This document shows, in pieces, positions 14,380 through 22,672 of a stretch of 22,672 nt of DNA. The first letter of the stretch is position 1; the number at the start of each line of letters is the position of its first letter. The notes under the pieces are model-generated. The model saw nothing but the letters and a program-made list of their open reading frames with translations, did not search any database and was not told where the DNA came from. The position numbers and the translations under genes are program-made. Origin of the DNA: Bacillota bacterium (GTDB lineage: Bacteria > Bacillota > Clostridia > Lachnospirales > Bianqueaceae); NCBI GenBank assembly GCA_017474705.1, contig JAFVHC010000044.1, positions 1-22,672 on the forward strand, read 5' to 3'.

Positions 14380-15789
14380 ATGGCTAAAAAAATGACGTTT
14401 GCACTTGCTTTCTGCAACCGCGGCTTCATGCCCGGCGAACTGATCTATGGCGCACGCGAGGATATGATCAAGGCCGTCACCGACGCTGGTTACGATTACA
14501 TCGCGATGGACGCGGAGCTGACCCGCTTCGGCGGCATCGAGACCCGCGACGAGGGGCTGCTGTATGCCAAGTGGCTGAAGCAGCATGAGGGTGAATACGA
14601 CGGCGTGATCTTCTCCATGCCCATCTTCGCGGATGAGAACGGCGCCATCACCGCGCTGCAGGATGCGGGCGTGCCCATCCTGATGCAGGCCTATCCGGAT
14701 GAGATCGGCAAAATGGACTTCCAGCATCGTCGCGACGCATTCTGCGGCAAGTTCTCCGTCACCGACGTGTTCACGCAGTACGGGGTGCCTTTCACCGTGC
14801 TCAAACCCCATGTGGTGCATCCCCTCAGCCCGAGATTCCAGGAAAATCTGCGTGACTTCGCCGCAATCTGCCGTGTCGTCAATGGCATGAAGCGTTTCAA
14901 CCTGGGCTGCATCGGCGCCCGTACCACCGCTTTCAAGACCACCCGTTTCGACGAGATCGCCATGCAGAAGCACGGCATCAACGTGGAAAGCTTCGACCTG
15001 TCCGAGCTGTTCTTCAAGGTACAGCACATGGAAGACGATGATCCCAAGGTCGTTGCCAAGCGCGCGTATCTGGAGAATTACACGGACTTCTCCCTGGTGC
15101 CGGAGCAGAATAAGAACACGCTGGCCAAGGTCTCCGTTGCCATCGACGGCTATATCGAGGCGTATCATCTGGACGCGCTGGCGCTCCGCTGCTGGAACGA
15201 GATGGAACAGGTGCTGCGCATCTGCCCGTGTGTCCTGCTTTCCGAACTTAATGACCGCGGTATCGCCGCTTCCTGCGAGATCGACATGTGCTCGGCCATC
15301 ACCATGCGCGCCATGAGTCTGGCTTCCGAGCAGCCCACGGCCGTGCTCGACTGGAACAACAACTACGGGGAAGAAGAGAACAAGGTCATCCTGTTCCACT
15401 GCGGCCCTGTCGCCCAGACGCTCATGACCGGCAAGGGCACCGTCACCAACCATAAGATGTTCGACAAGACCGATCCGGGTTCCGGCTGGGGCAGCAACGA
15501 AGGCCGCATCAAAGCCTTCCCGACCACTCTGTCCAACTGTCAGACCAAGGACGGAAAGATCGTCGTGTACGCATCCGAAGCAGAGTTTACCGAGGACCCG
15601 ATCGAGCAGAGCTTCTTCGGCTGTGCCGGCGTCTGCGAGATCCCGGATATGGAAGATAAGATGATCCGCCTGGCGAGAGGCGGCTTCAAACATCACACCA
15701 GCGTGGGCGTGGGCCACATGAAGGACATCCTGAAGGAAGCTTTCACCACCTATCTGCACTACGATTGGGTGGACATCGATAAGGACTGA
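14380..15789 (+). CDS. L-fucose/L-arabinose isomerase family protein
   Basis: A 469-residue member of the FucI/AraA fold, which converts an aldose to a ketose with a divalent metal. DALALRCWNEM, CVLLSELNDRGIAASCEIDMCSAI and DWNNNYGEEENKVILFHCG match the metal-binding and substrate regions in the C-terminal half. It is shorter than E. coli FucI (about 590 residues), so it belongs to a separate subgroup with unassigned substrate. GAGGAGG is 7 nt before the ATG. It follows the DUF4432 gene by 2 nt and precedes the kinase by 4 nt. Confidence 0.88.
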   Translation: MAKKMTFALAFCNRGFMPGELIYGAREDMIKAVTDAGYDYIAMDAELTRFGGIETRDEGLLYAKWLKQHEGEYDGVIFSMPIFADENGAITALQDAGVPILMQAYPDEIGKMDFQHRRDAFCGKFSVTDVFTQYGVPFTVLKPHVVHPLSPRFQENLRDFAAICRVVNGMKRFNLGCIGARTTAFKTTRFDEIAMQKHGINVESFDLSELFFKVQHMEDDDPKVVAKRAYLENYTDFSLVPEQNKNTLAKVSVAIDGYIEAYHLDALALRCWNEMEQVLRICPCVLLSELNDRGIAASCEIDMCSAITMRAMSLASEQPTAVLDWNNNYGEEENKVILFHCGPVAQTLMTGKGTVTNHKMFDKTDPGSGWGSNEGRIKAFPTTLSNCQTKDGKIVVYASEAEFTEDPIEQSFFGCAGVCEIPDMEDKMIRLARGGFKHHTSVGVGHMKDILKEAFTTYLHYDWVDIDKD

Positions 15790-15793
15790 GCAT

Positions 15794-17254
15794 ATGAAGA
15801 TCGCAGGATTGGACATCGGAACGACCGGCTGCAAGCTGACCGTATTCGATGAAAATGGCGACTACCTCGGCAAGGCGTACCGGGATTATCCGGTGCGTCG
15901 GGCCGTGAGCGGCCATGAGACCGACATTTCCACCATGATGGAGAGCGTCTATGCGGTCATCAAAGAGATGACGATGCAGTATCCGGATATCGCGGGCATC
16001 GGCGTGACCAGCTTTGGGGAAACATTCATCATGACGAACGAAGCCGGGGAACCGCTCCATAATGCCATGCTGTATACGGATCCGCGAGGAGCGGAAGAAT
16101 GTGCCATTCTGGCGCAGAAACTTGGCGCCGGCCACATCGCAGAAGTGACAGGCCTGGCCCCGCATGAGATGTATTCCATCGCCAAGATGATGTGGATCAA
16201 AAAGCATCAGCCCCAGGTCTACGCCGCGGCAAAGCGCATCCACCTGATCGAGGATTTCGTGGTCTGGCATCTGACGGGTAAGGCACAGATCGATTATTCT
16301 CTGGCGACCCGCACCATGGCTTTCGACATCCATTCGCTGACCTGGAGCCGGGAGGTGTTCGATGCGGCCGGGATCGACGTTGCTCTGATGAGCGAACCGG
16401 TCCCCACAGGGACGAGTGCAGGCACGATCACCCTTGCGACCGCACAAAAGACCGGACTGAACGGAGACTGCATCATCGTTTCTGTCGCTCATGATCAGGT
16501 CGCTGCGGCGGTCGGTGCAGGTGCGTTCGACGGCAGCGTGGCCGTAGACGGTGCCGGTACTGTCGAGTGCCTGACCCCGATCTACGACAGCATCCCGGAG
16601 ATCCCGGTGATGGCCAAGGGGTTCTTCTCCGTGGTACCGCATGCGGTGCCCGGGAAATACGCGGCCTACGCCTTCTCCTATACCGGCGGCGCGCTGATCC
16701 AGTGGGCCATGGAGACCGTTGGCCGCGGCGAGACCAACGAGCGCATGGAGCAGGCTTATGGAAAGGATGAACCTTCAGGACTGCTGGTGCTGCCCCATTT
16801 CGCCGGTGCTGCGACTCCATACATGGACACAGGATCCAGAGGCGCGATCTTGGGGCTCACGACGGCTACGACAGCGGCAGACATCTACCGTGCCTGTATG
16901 GAAGGCGTCGCTTATGAGATGCGTCTCAACTATGAGGCGCTCGCAGGTTCAGGGATCCATTTTAAAAGGCTCAATGCCACGGGCGGTGGAGCGAAAAGCA
17001 AAGTCTGGATGCAGATGAAAGCCGACGTGCTGGATCTGCCGATCACCTCGTTGAAGACGGTGGATGCGGGTACGGTGGGATCCGCTATGCTGACGGGCAT
17101 CGCAGCCGGCCTCTTCCGTGACCTGGACGATGCGGCCTCCCACATGGTGCAGGAGAGAGAGACCTATCATCCTCGTAAAGAAATGCATGAAAAATACATG
17201 AAGATCTACGAGCGGTACAAGCTTGTGTATCAGGCGGTCCGCCCGTTGATGTAG
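15794..17254 (+). CDS. FGGY family carbohydrate kinase
   Basis: A 486-residue sugar kinase of the xylulokinase/fuculokinase type, phosphorylating a ketose with ATP. N-terminal AGLDIGTTGCKLTVFD is the phosphate-1 motif, VSVAHDQVAAAVGAGA holds the expected catalytic Asp, and NATGGGAKSKVWMQMKADVL is the adenosine-binding FGGY signature. AAGGA lies in the end of the isomerase gene, 8 nt upstream. By order, its substrate is the ketose made by the preceding isomerase. Confidence 0.92.
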   Translation: MKIAGLDIGTTGCKLTVFDENGDYLGKAYRDYPVRRAVSGHETDISTMMESVYAVIKEMTMQYPDIAGIGVTSFGETFIMTNEAGEPLHNAMLYTDPRGAEECAILAQKLGAGHIAEVTGLAPHEMYSIAKMMWIKKHQPQVYAAAKRIHLIEDFVVWHLTGKAQIDYSLATRTMAFDIHSLTWSREVFDAAGIDVALMSEPVPTGTSAGTITLATAQKTGLNGDCIIVSVAHDQVAAAVGAGAFDGSVAVDGAGTVECLTPIYDSIPEIPVMAKGFFSVVPHAVPGKYAAYAFSYTGGALIQWAMETVGRGETNERMEQAYGKDEPSGLLVLPHFAGAATPYMDTGSRGAILGLTTATTAADIYRACMEGVAYEMRLNYEALAGSGIHFKRLNATGGGAKSKVWMQMKADVLDLPITSLKTVDAGTVGSAMLTGIAAGLFRDLDDAASHMVQERETYHPRKEMHEKYMKIYERYKLVYQAVRPLM

Positions 17255-17265
17255 GAGAAAGAACT

Positions 17266-18102
17266 ATGCTTGTCGATCTGGTCGAAATATTGAAATTGGC
17301 AGAAGAGAAGAAGTGCGCGGTAGGGGCGTTCAACACGCCGAACCTGGAATGCATCAACGCGGTGATCGCCGCGGCGGAAAAACTGAACGTGCCTGTGATC
17401 ATCGCCCACGCGGAACTGCATGAAGACGTGTCTCCGCTGGCGAAGATCGGCCCGGTGATGGTACAGGCTGCCAAGGCCGCCAAGGTACCGGTCTGCGTGC
17501 ATCTGGACCACTGTGAGACCCTGGACTACATGCAGCAGGCGCTGGAGATCGGGTTTACCGGCGTGATGTATGATGGCAGTACTCTGCCGTACGAGGAAAA
17601 TCTGGCCAATACGAAAAAAGCCGTCGCGATGGCAAAGGGATATCATTGCGGTGTGGAAGCAGAACTGGGGGCGCTGGCCTCCCGGGAAGGCGGTGGAGCG
17701 AGTGCTTCCGGTCCGGTCTACACCGAGCCGGAGGAAGCGGTCGTCTTCTGTAAGGAGACGGGTATCGATGCGCTGGCACCAAGCTTTGGCACGGCCCACG
17801 GTATCTATAAGTCCAAGCCCGTCCTGGATCTGGACCGGGTCAAGGTGATCGCGGAGAAGACCGGTCTGCCATTAGTCATGCACGGCGGCAGCGGCGTCTC
17901 CCCGGAGGATTACCGTACCGGTATCGCCAACGGCCTGCGGAAGATCAATTATTATAGTTACATGTCCAAAGCCGGTACCAACGCGGTGAAAGAATTGCTG
18001 GAGAAGGAAGATGTGACCTTCTTCCATGATCTGGCGCTGGCGGCGGAAAAAGCCATGCAGGCAGACGCGGAAAAGGCCATGCGGGTGTTTGCAGGATTGT
18101 AA
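17266..18102 (+). CDS. Class II (zinc) fructose-bisphosphate-type aldolase
   Basis: A 278-residue class II aldolase of the FbaA/GatY/KbaY/IolJ superfamily, cleaving a ketose phosphate to a triose phosphate and an aldehyde. VHLDHCE gives catalytic D81 and zinc H82. GVEAELG (EAE at 131-133), FGTAHGIYKSKP (H178) and MHGGSG (H206) supply the remaining ligands and phosphate site. It is not a FucA/AraD-type aldolase, which separates this pathway from canonical fucose catabolism. AGGAGAAAG precedes the ATG and the gene is 11 nt after the kinase stop. Confidence 0.92.
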   Translation: MLVDLVEILKLAEEKKCAVGAFNTPNLECINAVIAAAEKLNVPVIIAHAELHEDVSPLAKIGPVMVQAAKAAKVPVCVHLDHCETLDYMQQALEIGFTGVMYDGSTLPYEENLANTKKAVAMAKGYHCGVEAELGALASREGGGASASGPVYTEPEEAVVFCKETGIDALAPSFGTAHGIYKSKPVLDLDRVKVIAEKTGLPLVMHGGSGVSPEDYRTGIANGLRKINYYSYMSKAGTNAVKELLEKEDVTFFHDLALAAEKAMQADAEKAMRVFAGL

Positions 18103-18113
18103 TAATAAAAGGT

Positions 18114-18142
18114 TTGACAAACGCTTGAAACAAAGGTAGAGT
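18114..18142 (+). promoter_or_regulatory. Possible internal promoter before the oxidoreductase gene
   Basis: TTGACA (18114-18119), a 17-nt spacer and TAGAGT (18137-18142). The -35 box is perfect and the -10 box matches 4 of 6. The 79-nt gap is longer than the others in this operon, so partly independent expression is plausible. Confidence 0.5.
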
Positions 18143-18181
18143 AACGGTTGCAGCGAATACAAGTAACAAGGAGAAAATAGT

Positions 18182-19228
18182 ATGAGTCGAACCATTGGCG
18201 TTGCTGTCGTAGGATACGGCGGCATGGGTGGGTGGCATACCCGCATTTTGCAGCAGATCCCGGAGACGGAACTGAAGGGTGTTTATGATATCCTGCCCGA
18301 ACGCAATCAGGCTGCGGAAGCCGTAGGCATCCATGCCTACCACAGCCTGGAAGAACTGCTGGCGGATCCTTCTGTGGACGTCGTCACCGTTGCGATCCCC
18401 AATGATGCACATAAGGATGTCGTGATCCAGACGCTGGAGGCAGGGAAGCTTGCCATCAGTGAGAAACCCGTCACCACATCTTCCGCAATCCTGGAGGAGA
18501 TGATCGCAGCGGCCGTACGGACCGGTTCGGTGTTCACCGTGCATCAGAACCGCCGTTGGGATGAGGATTTCCTGGTCGCTAAATCCATCGTGGATTCCGG
18601 CAAGCTGGGCCGCGTGTTCGCGATCCAGTCCCGTGTACACGGTTCCCGCGGTATCCCGGGCGACTGGCGCAATACCAAAGAACACGGTGGCGGCATGGTC
18701 CTGGACTGGGGCGTCCATCTGCTGGACCAGATGAACATGATGATGGGCCGCATGCCGGTCTCCGTCTACGCAACGCTTTCCAATGTAACAAACGAAGAGG
18801 TGGATGATGGTTTCACCGCGACTTTCACCTATGATGACGGACTGATCTTCACGGTCGAAGTCGGCACGAGCAACTTCATCAACCTGCCGCGCTGGTACGT
18901 GGAAGGCCTCAACGGCACGGCTGTGATCGAGGATTTCCATGTGAACGGAAAGATCGTCATTGCAACGGCGGACGAGGAGCATGATGCGGTGCCGATCATC
19001 ACGGCGGCCGGCCTGACGAAGACCATGGCCCCGCGCACGCCGGAGACGATCGCCGAGGAACCCCTTCCGCGCATCGATACCGACATCAAGGATTATTACC
19101 GCAACATCGCCAAAGTCGTGAACGGTGAGGCAGACCCCATCGTCACGCACGATCAGCAGCGCGAACTGATGCGCTTGATGGAAGCGATCTTCGAATCTGC
19201 GGAGAAGAACGAGGTCGTACGGTTCTGA
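18182..19228 (+). CDS. Gfo/Idh/MocA family NAD(P)-dependent oxidoreductase
   Basis: A 348-residue sugar dehydrogenase. The Rossmann motif GYGGMGGWHTRIL (11-23) binds the dinucleotide. SEKPVTTS (EKP at 94-96) carries the catalytic lysine, and GGGMVLDWGVHLLDQM carries the Asp/His pair. The family oxidises or reduces sugars, inositols or sugar acids, often at C3. It may prepare the substrate (3-keto chemistry with the 10027-10908 TIM barrel) or handle a side product. CAAGGAG lies 10 nt upstream. Confidence 0.92.
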   Translation: MSRTIGVAVVGYGGMGGWHTRILQQIPETELKGVYDILPERNQAAEAVGIHAYHSLEELLADPSVDVVTVAIPNDAHKDVVIQTLEAGKLAISEKPVTTSSAILEEMIAAAVRTGSVFTVHQNRRWDEDFLVAKSIVDSGKLGRVFAIQSRVHGSRGIPGDWRNTKEHGGGMVLDWGVHLLDQMNMMMGRMPVSVYATLSNVTNEEVDDGFTATFTYDDGLIFTVEVGTSNFINLPRWYVEGLNGTAVIEDFHVNGKIVIATADEEHDAVPIITAAGLTKTMAPRTPETIAEEPLPRIDTDIKDYYRNIAKVVNGEADPIVTHDQQRELMRLMEAIFESAEKNEVVRF

Positions 19229-19266
19229 ACCGCATGATAAGAAGCAGTGATGTACTAACAGAAAAA

Positions 19267-19315
19267 GGCTGTGAGATAACGATCAACTCGTTATTGCACA
19301 GCCGTTTACTTTTTC
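19267..19315 (-). terminator. Bidirectional terminator overlapping the end of the HD-GNAT gene
   Basis: GGCTGTG (19267-19273) pairs with CACAGCC (19297-19303) and ATAACGA (19276-19282) with TCGTTAT (19288-19294), with a 2x2 internal loop and a 5-nt loop. TTTTTC follows on the minus strand and GTTTACTTTTT on plus. The stop codon of the minus-strand gene (19285-19283) lies in the loop, so its last codons are part of the hairpin. Confidence 0.87.
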
Positions 19316-20386
19316 ATATGCCATCCGTGGATCATCATCTTCTTCCACATGGATGATCCCGCAGTAAGTGAAGCCCAGTTTTTCCATCAGCCGCTGCATA
19401 GGTTTGTTGTCTCCGTGGGTATCGATCCGCAGGTGTCCGGTCCGTTTCAGCGCCCACTGCACGCAATAAGCGCCGATCCCGCGCACGGACCCGTCTGTGG
19501 CGATGCGGTGTACGACACTGTACGGTGCGTCCGAGATCCATGCCCCATCGATCACCGCATAGGTCGGATCCGGCCCTTCCGTCAGATAGAACGTTCCGAC
19601 CACACGGCTGCCGTACTGGCACACGAAGCTCTTTTCGGCAGCGATATCCTGCTCCAGCACCGATGCCGGCGGCCAGGCTACACCATTATGATATGCAGCG
19701 CCCCATTGCCGCTCGTTCCCGGCAGAGACCATAAAACCACGCGCTTTATCATAGATCCTAAGCATCTCCGGCAGATCGGACGTAGAAGCCTGGCGCACGC
19801 CGAAAGGCACTTCACCTATCACTTCATACAAGTCACGGCCGCCGCATTTCTCTTCAAAATAGGCCTTGAGTTCCAGGTTCTTCTGCCACTTTTCATCGGG
19901 ATAGCGGCCGTAACGGTCCTTGACGTCCCACATGCGGACCTCGATCGGCGCCAGTCCCTCGGCCATACCGATGGAATCGCACAGCTGGATCAGACGGTCA
20001 TAATCGTCGAAATCGTAGGACTTGAGCATCTTTTCGGCATAGATGCGCTCCGGCGAATCTTTATCCTCTGGAGCTACGTCGTTGTCGATATCGTGTACGT
20101 TGTACGAATGGGTGATGCAGATCTTGGCGACGTCCGGGTAGCCCAGTTCCAGCATGAAGCGGCAGCCGTCGGAGATGTGGGTGATATGGTGGGTGCCATA
20201 GCGGCGGCCGATATCATGCAGCAGCCCCAGGATATAAGCCTTGTCCGGGTCCATGCCGCAGGCAGCGGCTATCTTTTCCGCCGCATGGGCGACGGCACGG
20301 CTGTGGTCGCCCCAGGGACCAGGATTCATGGGAACGGAGGTCTCGAGTATACGTTCCGCTTCAGAGCGGGAAGGATAACCAGACAT
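19283..20386 (-). CDS. HD-domain/GNAT acetyltransferase fusion protein
   Basis: A 367-residue two-domain protein. The N-terminal part (about 1-165) is an HD metal-dependent phosphohydrolase with WGDHSRAV, LGLLHDIGRR, ITHSYN and LIQLCDSIG. The C-terminal part (from about 198, VRQASTSDLPEMLRIYDKARGFM) is a GNAT N-acetyltransferase with HRIATDGSVRGIGAYCVQWAL (acetyl-CoA loop) and RIDTHGDNKPMQRLMEKLGF. I start it at ATG 20386, with AAAGGA 10 nt upstream; the frame also opens at ATG 20407 and TTG 20410. HD domains of this size often act on nucleotides. The substrates of both halves are unknown. It is a lone gene, divergent from the MATE gene. Confidence 0.85.
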   Translation of the reverse strand: MSGYPSRSEAERILETSVPMNPGPWGDHSRAVAHAAEKIAAACGMDPDKAYILGLLHDIGRRYGTHHITHISDGCRFMLELGYPDVAKICITHSYNVHDIDNDVAPEDKDSPERIYAEKMLKSYDFDDYDRLIQLCDSIGMAEGLAPIEVRMWDVKDRYGRYPDEKWQKNLELKAYFEEKCGGRDLYEVIGEVPFGVRQASTSDLPEMLRIYDKARGFMVSAGNERQWGAAYHNGVAWPPASVLEQDIAAEKSFVCQYGSRVVGTFYLTEGPDPTYAVIDGAWISDAPYSVVHRIATDGSVRGIGAYCVQWALKRTGHLRIDTHGDNKPMQRLMEKLGFTYCGIIHVEEDDDPRMAYEKVNGCAITS

Positions 20387-20418
20387 ATGTAAATGATCCT
20401 TTCTCATCAAGTGCTTTC

Positions 20419-20475
20419 AGTATACCACATTTTTTCCATAGGTGAATTGTAGTTTTTTCCTGAATATGATACAAT
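20419..20475. promoter_or_regulatory. Divergent promoters for HD-GNAT and MATE genes
   Basis: Minus: TATACT (20424-20419) with TG one base upstream (extended -10) and no good -35 box. Plus: TTGTAG (20447-20452), a 17-nt spacer and TACAAT (20470-20475), followed by AAAGGGGG upstream of ATG 20510. Confidence 0.6.
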
Positions 20476-20509
20476 CGAGTAAGAAACATCAAAGGGGGTC
20501 GCTCAAACT

Positions 20510-21867
20510 ATGAGCAGAGAAAGACGCAGCAATGAGGTAGACATGCTGCATGGCCCGCTGGCTAAGAAAATATTCATGTTCGCGCTGCCGCTGGCAGCCA
20601 GTTCTATACTGCAGCAGCTGTTCAATGCCGCGGATCTGGCGGTGGTCGGCCGATTCACCAATCCGCAGGCGATGGCGGCGGTCGGCAGCAATGCCTCGGT
20701 CATCGGTCTGCTGGTCAACCTGTTCGTAGGTCTGTCGGTAGGCGCCAACGTGCTCATCGCGATTTGGTCGGCCGGGGCGAGCGGTCGGAGATCCCGGACG
20801 CAGTGCACACCATCATCACATTGGCACTCATCGCCGGCATCACGATCCTGATTTTGGGCATCTTTCTGGCAAGACCGATCCTGACGCTCATGGGAGCGCC
20901 GCAGGAGGTCATCGACCTGGCCACTCTGTATCTGCGCATTTATTTCTGCGGCATGCCCGTCATCATGATCTACAACTACGGGTCGGCCATCCTGCGCAGC
21001 CGGGGCGACAGCAAGCGGCCGTTCTTCAGCCTGACGCTGGCCGGTGTCCTGAACGTGCTGATGAACCTGCTGTTCGTGATCGTCTTTAAGCTGCACGTCA
21101 TCGGCGTCGCTCTGGCCACGGTCCTGTCCAACTGTGTCAGCGCCGGTCTCATACTGTATTTCCTCATCAAGGAAACGGATGAGTTCCATCTGGACCTGCG
21201 GCGTTTGAAGATCCGCAAGGACCATCTGCTGCGCGTGGTGCGCATCGGTCTGCCGGCCGGTCTGCAGACCACGGTATTCTCGCTGTCCAACGTGGTCATC
21301 CAGAGCGCCATCAACAGCTTCGGAACGGCGTGCATCGCCGGTATGACAGCGTCGCAGAATTTCGATTTTATCTCATACTGCATGGCGAATTCGTTCGCGC
21401 AGGCCGCGGTCACCTTTACCAGTCAGAACTACGGTGCCCGCAACGCGAAACGGTGTCGGCAGGTCTGGGCGTGGAGCATGTGCATGGGTATCGGCATCGA
21501 TATGATACTGATCGCCTTTATGATGCTGCTGCGCGGCCAGCTGATCCGCATCTTTACGACAGATACGGAAGTCATCCGGTACGCAATGGTACGGTTCCAG
21601 ATCGTCATCCTGCTGCATTTCATCTGCGGCTCCTATGAGATCAGCGGCGGAGCACTACGCGGCTTGAACCGGTCCATGGTGCCGGCTCTCATTTCCGTGC
21701 TTGGCACCTGTGCGTTCCGGCTGCTGTATGTGGGCGTATGGTTCCCGCAGCATCGTTCCTTGGAAACGTTGTTGCTTGTGTACCCGTTCTCCTGGGTCGT
21801 GACGAGCATCGCCATGCAGACCGCGTACTTCATCGTGCGCAGGCGCGCATTTCGTGAAACAGCTTAA
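20510..21867 (+). pseudogene. MATE family efflux transporter, frameshifted
   Basis: Encodes a 12-helix multidrug/toxic-compound extrusion transporter in two frames. Frame one from ATG 20510 gives the first two helices (FALPLAASSILQQLFNAADLAVVGRF through GLSVGANVLIA). The sequence then switches near 20757-20768 to a second frame reading VGRGERSEIPDAVHTII and on to the stop at 21867. The total of 1358 nt is one base short of 453 codons, the normal MATE length. A single lost base near ATTTGG explains it. Without correction the product stops after 113 residues. The rest of the gene shows no further damage, so the lesion is recent or a sequence error. Substrate unknown. Confidence 0.87.
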
Positions 21868-21891
21868 ATCTTATGGCAGGGAGGTAGTGCC

Positions 21892-22672
21892 ATGCAAACC
21901 ATCAAACTGAACACCGGTAGGGAAATGCCCATGCTGGGACTCGGGGTCTTTCGTATCAGCGACAAGGCGCAGTGCCGGCAGGCGGTGCTGCATGCCATCC
22001 GCACCGGCTACCGCCTCATCGATACGGCTACGGCATACACCAATGAAAACGCAGTGGGCGACGCCGTCCGACAAGCCATCGACGAAGGCTTGTGCACACG
22101 GGAGGATCTGTTCATCACGTCCAAAGTCTGGGTCACGGATATGAAGAATGCCGATACGACCCGCCGTGCGGTGGAAAAATCCCTGAAGACTGCGGGCTTG
22201 GAATATTTCGATTTGTATCTGCTGCACCAGGCGATGAACGACTATTTCTCGGCCTGGCGGGGCCTGCAGAGCGCCTATAAAGACGGTCTGACGCGGGCGA
22301 TCGGTGTCTCCAACTTCTTCCCGCATGCCTTGGCCAACCTCTGTGAATGCGCAGAGATGCGGCCGGCTGTCGATCAGATCGAGATCTCGCCGTTCTTCAT
22401 CCAGAAGGAGGCGCTGGTCAACATGAAGCGCTACGGTGTCGTTCCGGAGGCGTGGGCACCTTTGGGCGGCGGCCGATATCATCCATATAAAAACGAGGTG
22501 CTCAAGGCCATCGCGGACGCCCACGGCAAAACGATCGCACAGGTCATGCTCAGGTGGAACCTGGAGCGCGGCGTCGTGGTCATCCCCAAGGCGGCGCAGC
22601 TGGAGCATGTGGAAGAGAACTTCCAGGTCTGGGATTTCAGCCTTTCGGAGGAGGAGAAGAAGCAGATCGAGA
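21892..22672 (+). CDS. Aldo/keto reductase, cut by the window edge
   Basis: The first 260 residues of an NAD(P)H-dependent aldo/keto reductase; the frame is open to the last base. The catalytic set is visible: Asp in YRLIDTATAY, the Tyr of AYTNE, Lys in FITSKVW and His in LYLLHQ. GVSNFFP, the WAPLGGG turn and VVIPKA near the cofactor site also fit. GGGAGG lies about 8 nt before ATG 21892. It starts 24 nt after the MATE stop and may be co-transcribed with it. It probably reduces 2-oxo-aldehydes or keto acids. About 10-20 residues are missing at the end. Confidence 0.92.
   Translation, partial: MQTIKLNTGREMPMLGLGVFRISDKAQCRQAVLHAIRTGYRLIDTATAYTNENAVGDAVRQAIDEGLCTREDLFITSKVWVTDMKNADTTRRAVEKSLKTAGLEYFDLYLLHQAMNDYFSAWRGLQSAYKDGLTRAIGVSNFFPHALANLCECAEMRPAVDQIEISPFFIQKEALVNMKRYGVVPEAWAPLGGGRYHPYKNEVLKAIADAHGKTIAQVMLRWNLERGVVVIPKAAQLEHVEENFQVWDFSLSEEEKKQIE

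Noticed and set aside
14272..15834. Long minus-strand ORF of 520 codons opposite the FucI-like gene
   Set aside because: It is an antisense shadow produced by GC-rich codon use. It has no ribosome site or recognisable domain, whereas the plus-strand frame is a clear enzyme. The same applies to minus ORFs at 3751-4788, 15743-16642 and 17945-19150, and plus ORFs at 7503-8420, 10000-10854 and 19349-20392.
13394..18102. Sulfoquinovose breakdown pathway
   Set aside because: Isomerase-kinase-aldolase order fits in outline, but I see no sulfoquinovosidase, sulfolactaldehyde enzyme or sulfonate exporter, and the families do not point specifically to it.
18114..18135. Catabolite-response (cre) site before the Gfo/Idh/MocA gene
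   Set aside because: Aligned on its central CG, the sequence misses several conserved positions of the cre consensus on both flanks.

Overview
The window looks like chromosome of an anaerobic, carbohydrate-using Gram-positive bacterium (Bacillota; a gut Erysipelotrichia- or Clostridia-like organism is my best guess). The grounds are AGGAGG-type ribosome sites, TTGACA/TATAAT promoters, a CIRCE-like half-site, an RsgI-type anti-sigma factor, a domain-permuted GH3 enzyme and moderately high GC. I see no phage, IS element, CRISPR array, tRNA or rRNA.

Layout. 1-640: a minus-strand Hsp20 gene with terminator and promoter. 640-2505: a divergent sigma/anti-sigma unit, in which the ECF sigma gene carries a one-base frameshift and the RsgI-like partner ends in a very acidic tail. 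2607-2855: a small SH3-like protein. 2929-6437: a tight operon of a GH3 glycosidase with swapped domains, a lysozyme-fold protein and a nitroreductase. 6501-9511: a sulfur unit, metY-cysK on the minus strand facing an Rrf2 regulator. Its leader encodes an unlisted 41-codon peptide with Cys codons and can form an attenuator. 9616-9954: an internally deleted alcohol dehydrogenase remnant.

10027-19228 is a sugar-catabolic island around an AraC-type regulator with a PocR sensor domain (12318-13157). Leftwards run an intracellular CE1-type esterase and a TIM-barrel sugar isomerase/epimerase. Rightwards run a DUF4432 mutarotase-like protein, a FucI-like isomerase, an FGGY kinase, a class II aldolase and a Gfo/Idh/MocA oxidoreductase. 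The order epimerase, isomerase, kinase, aldolase describes a complete aldose to ketose to ketose-phosphate to triose route; the substrate cannot be read from sequence and no transporter is present. Both arms carry the same small structured element (10929-10991 minus; 13302-13368 plus), with matching conserved segments and compensatory stem changes. This is the strongest candidate here for something undescribed.

19267-22672: an HD-GNAT fusion protein, a MATE transporter broken by a one-base frameshift, and an aldo/keto reductase cut by the window edge. The two frameshifts (sigma, MATE) are each consistent with a single missing base, so sequence error and true decay both need to be considered.
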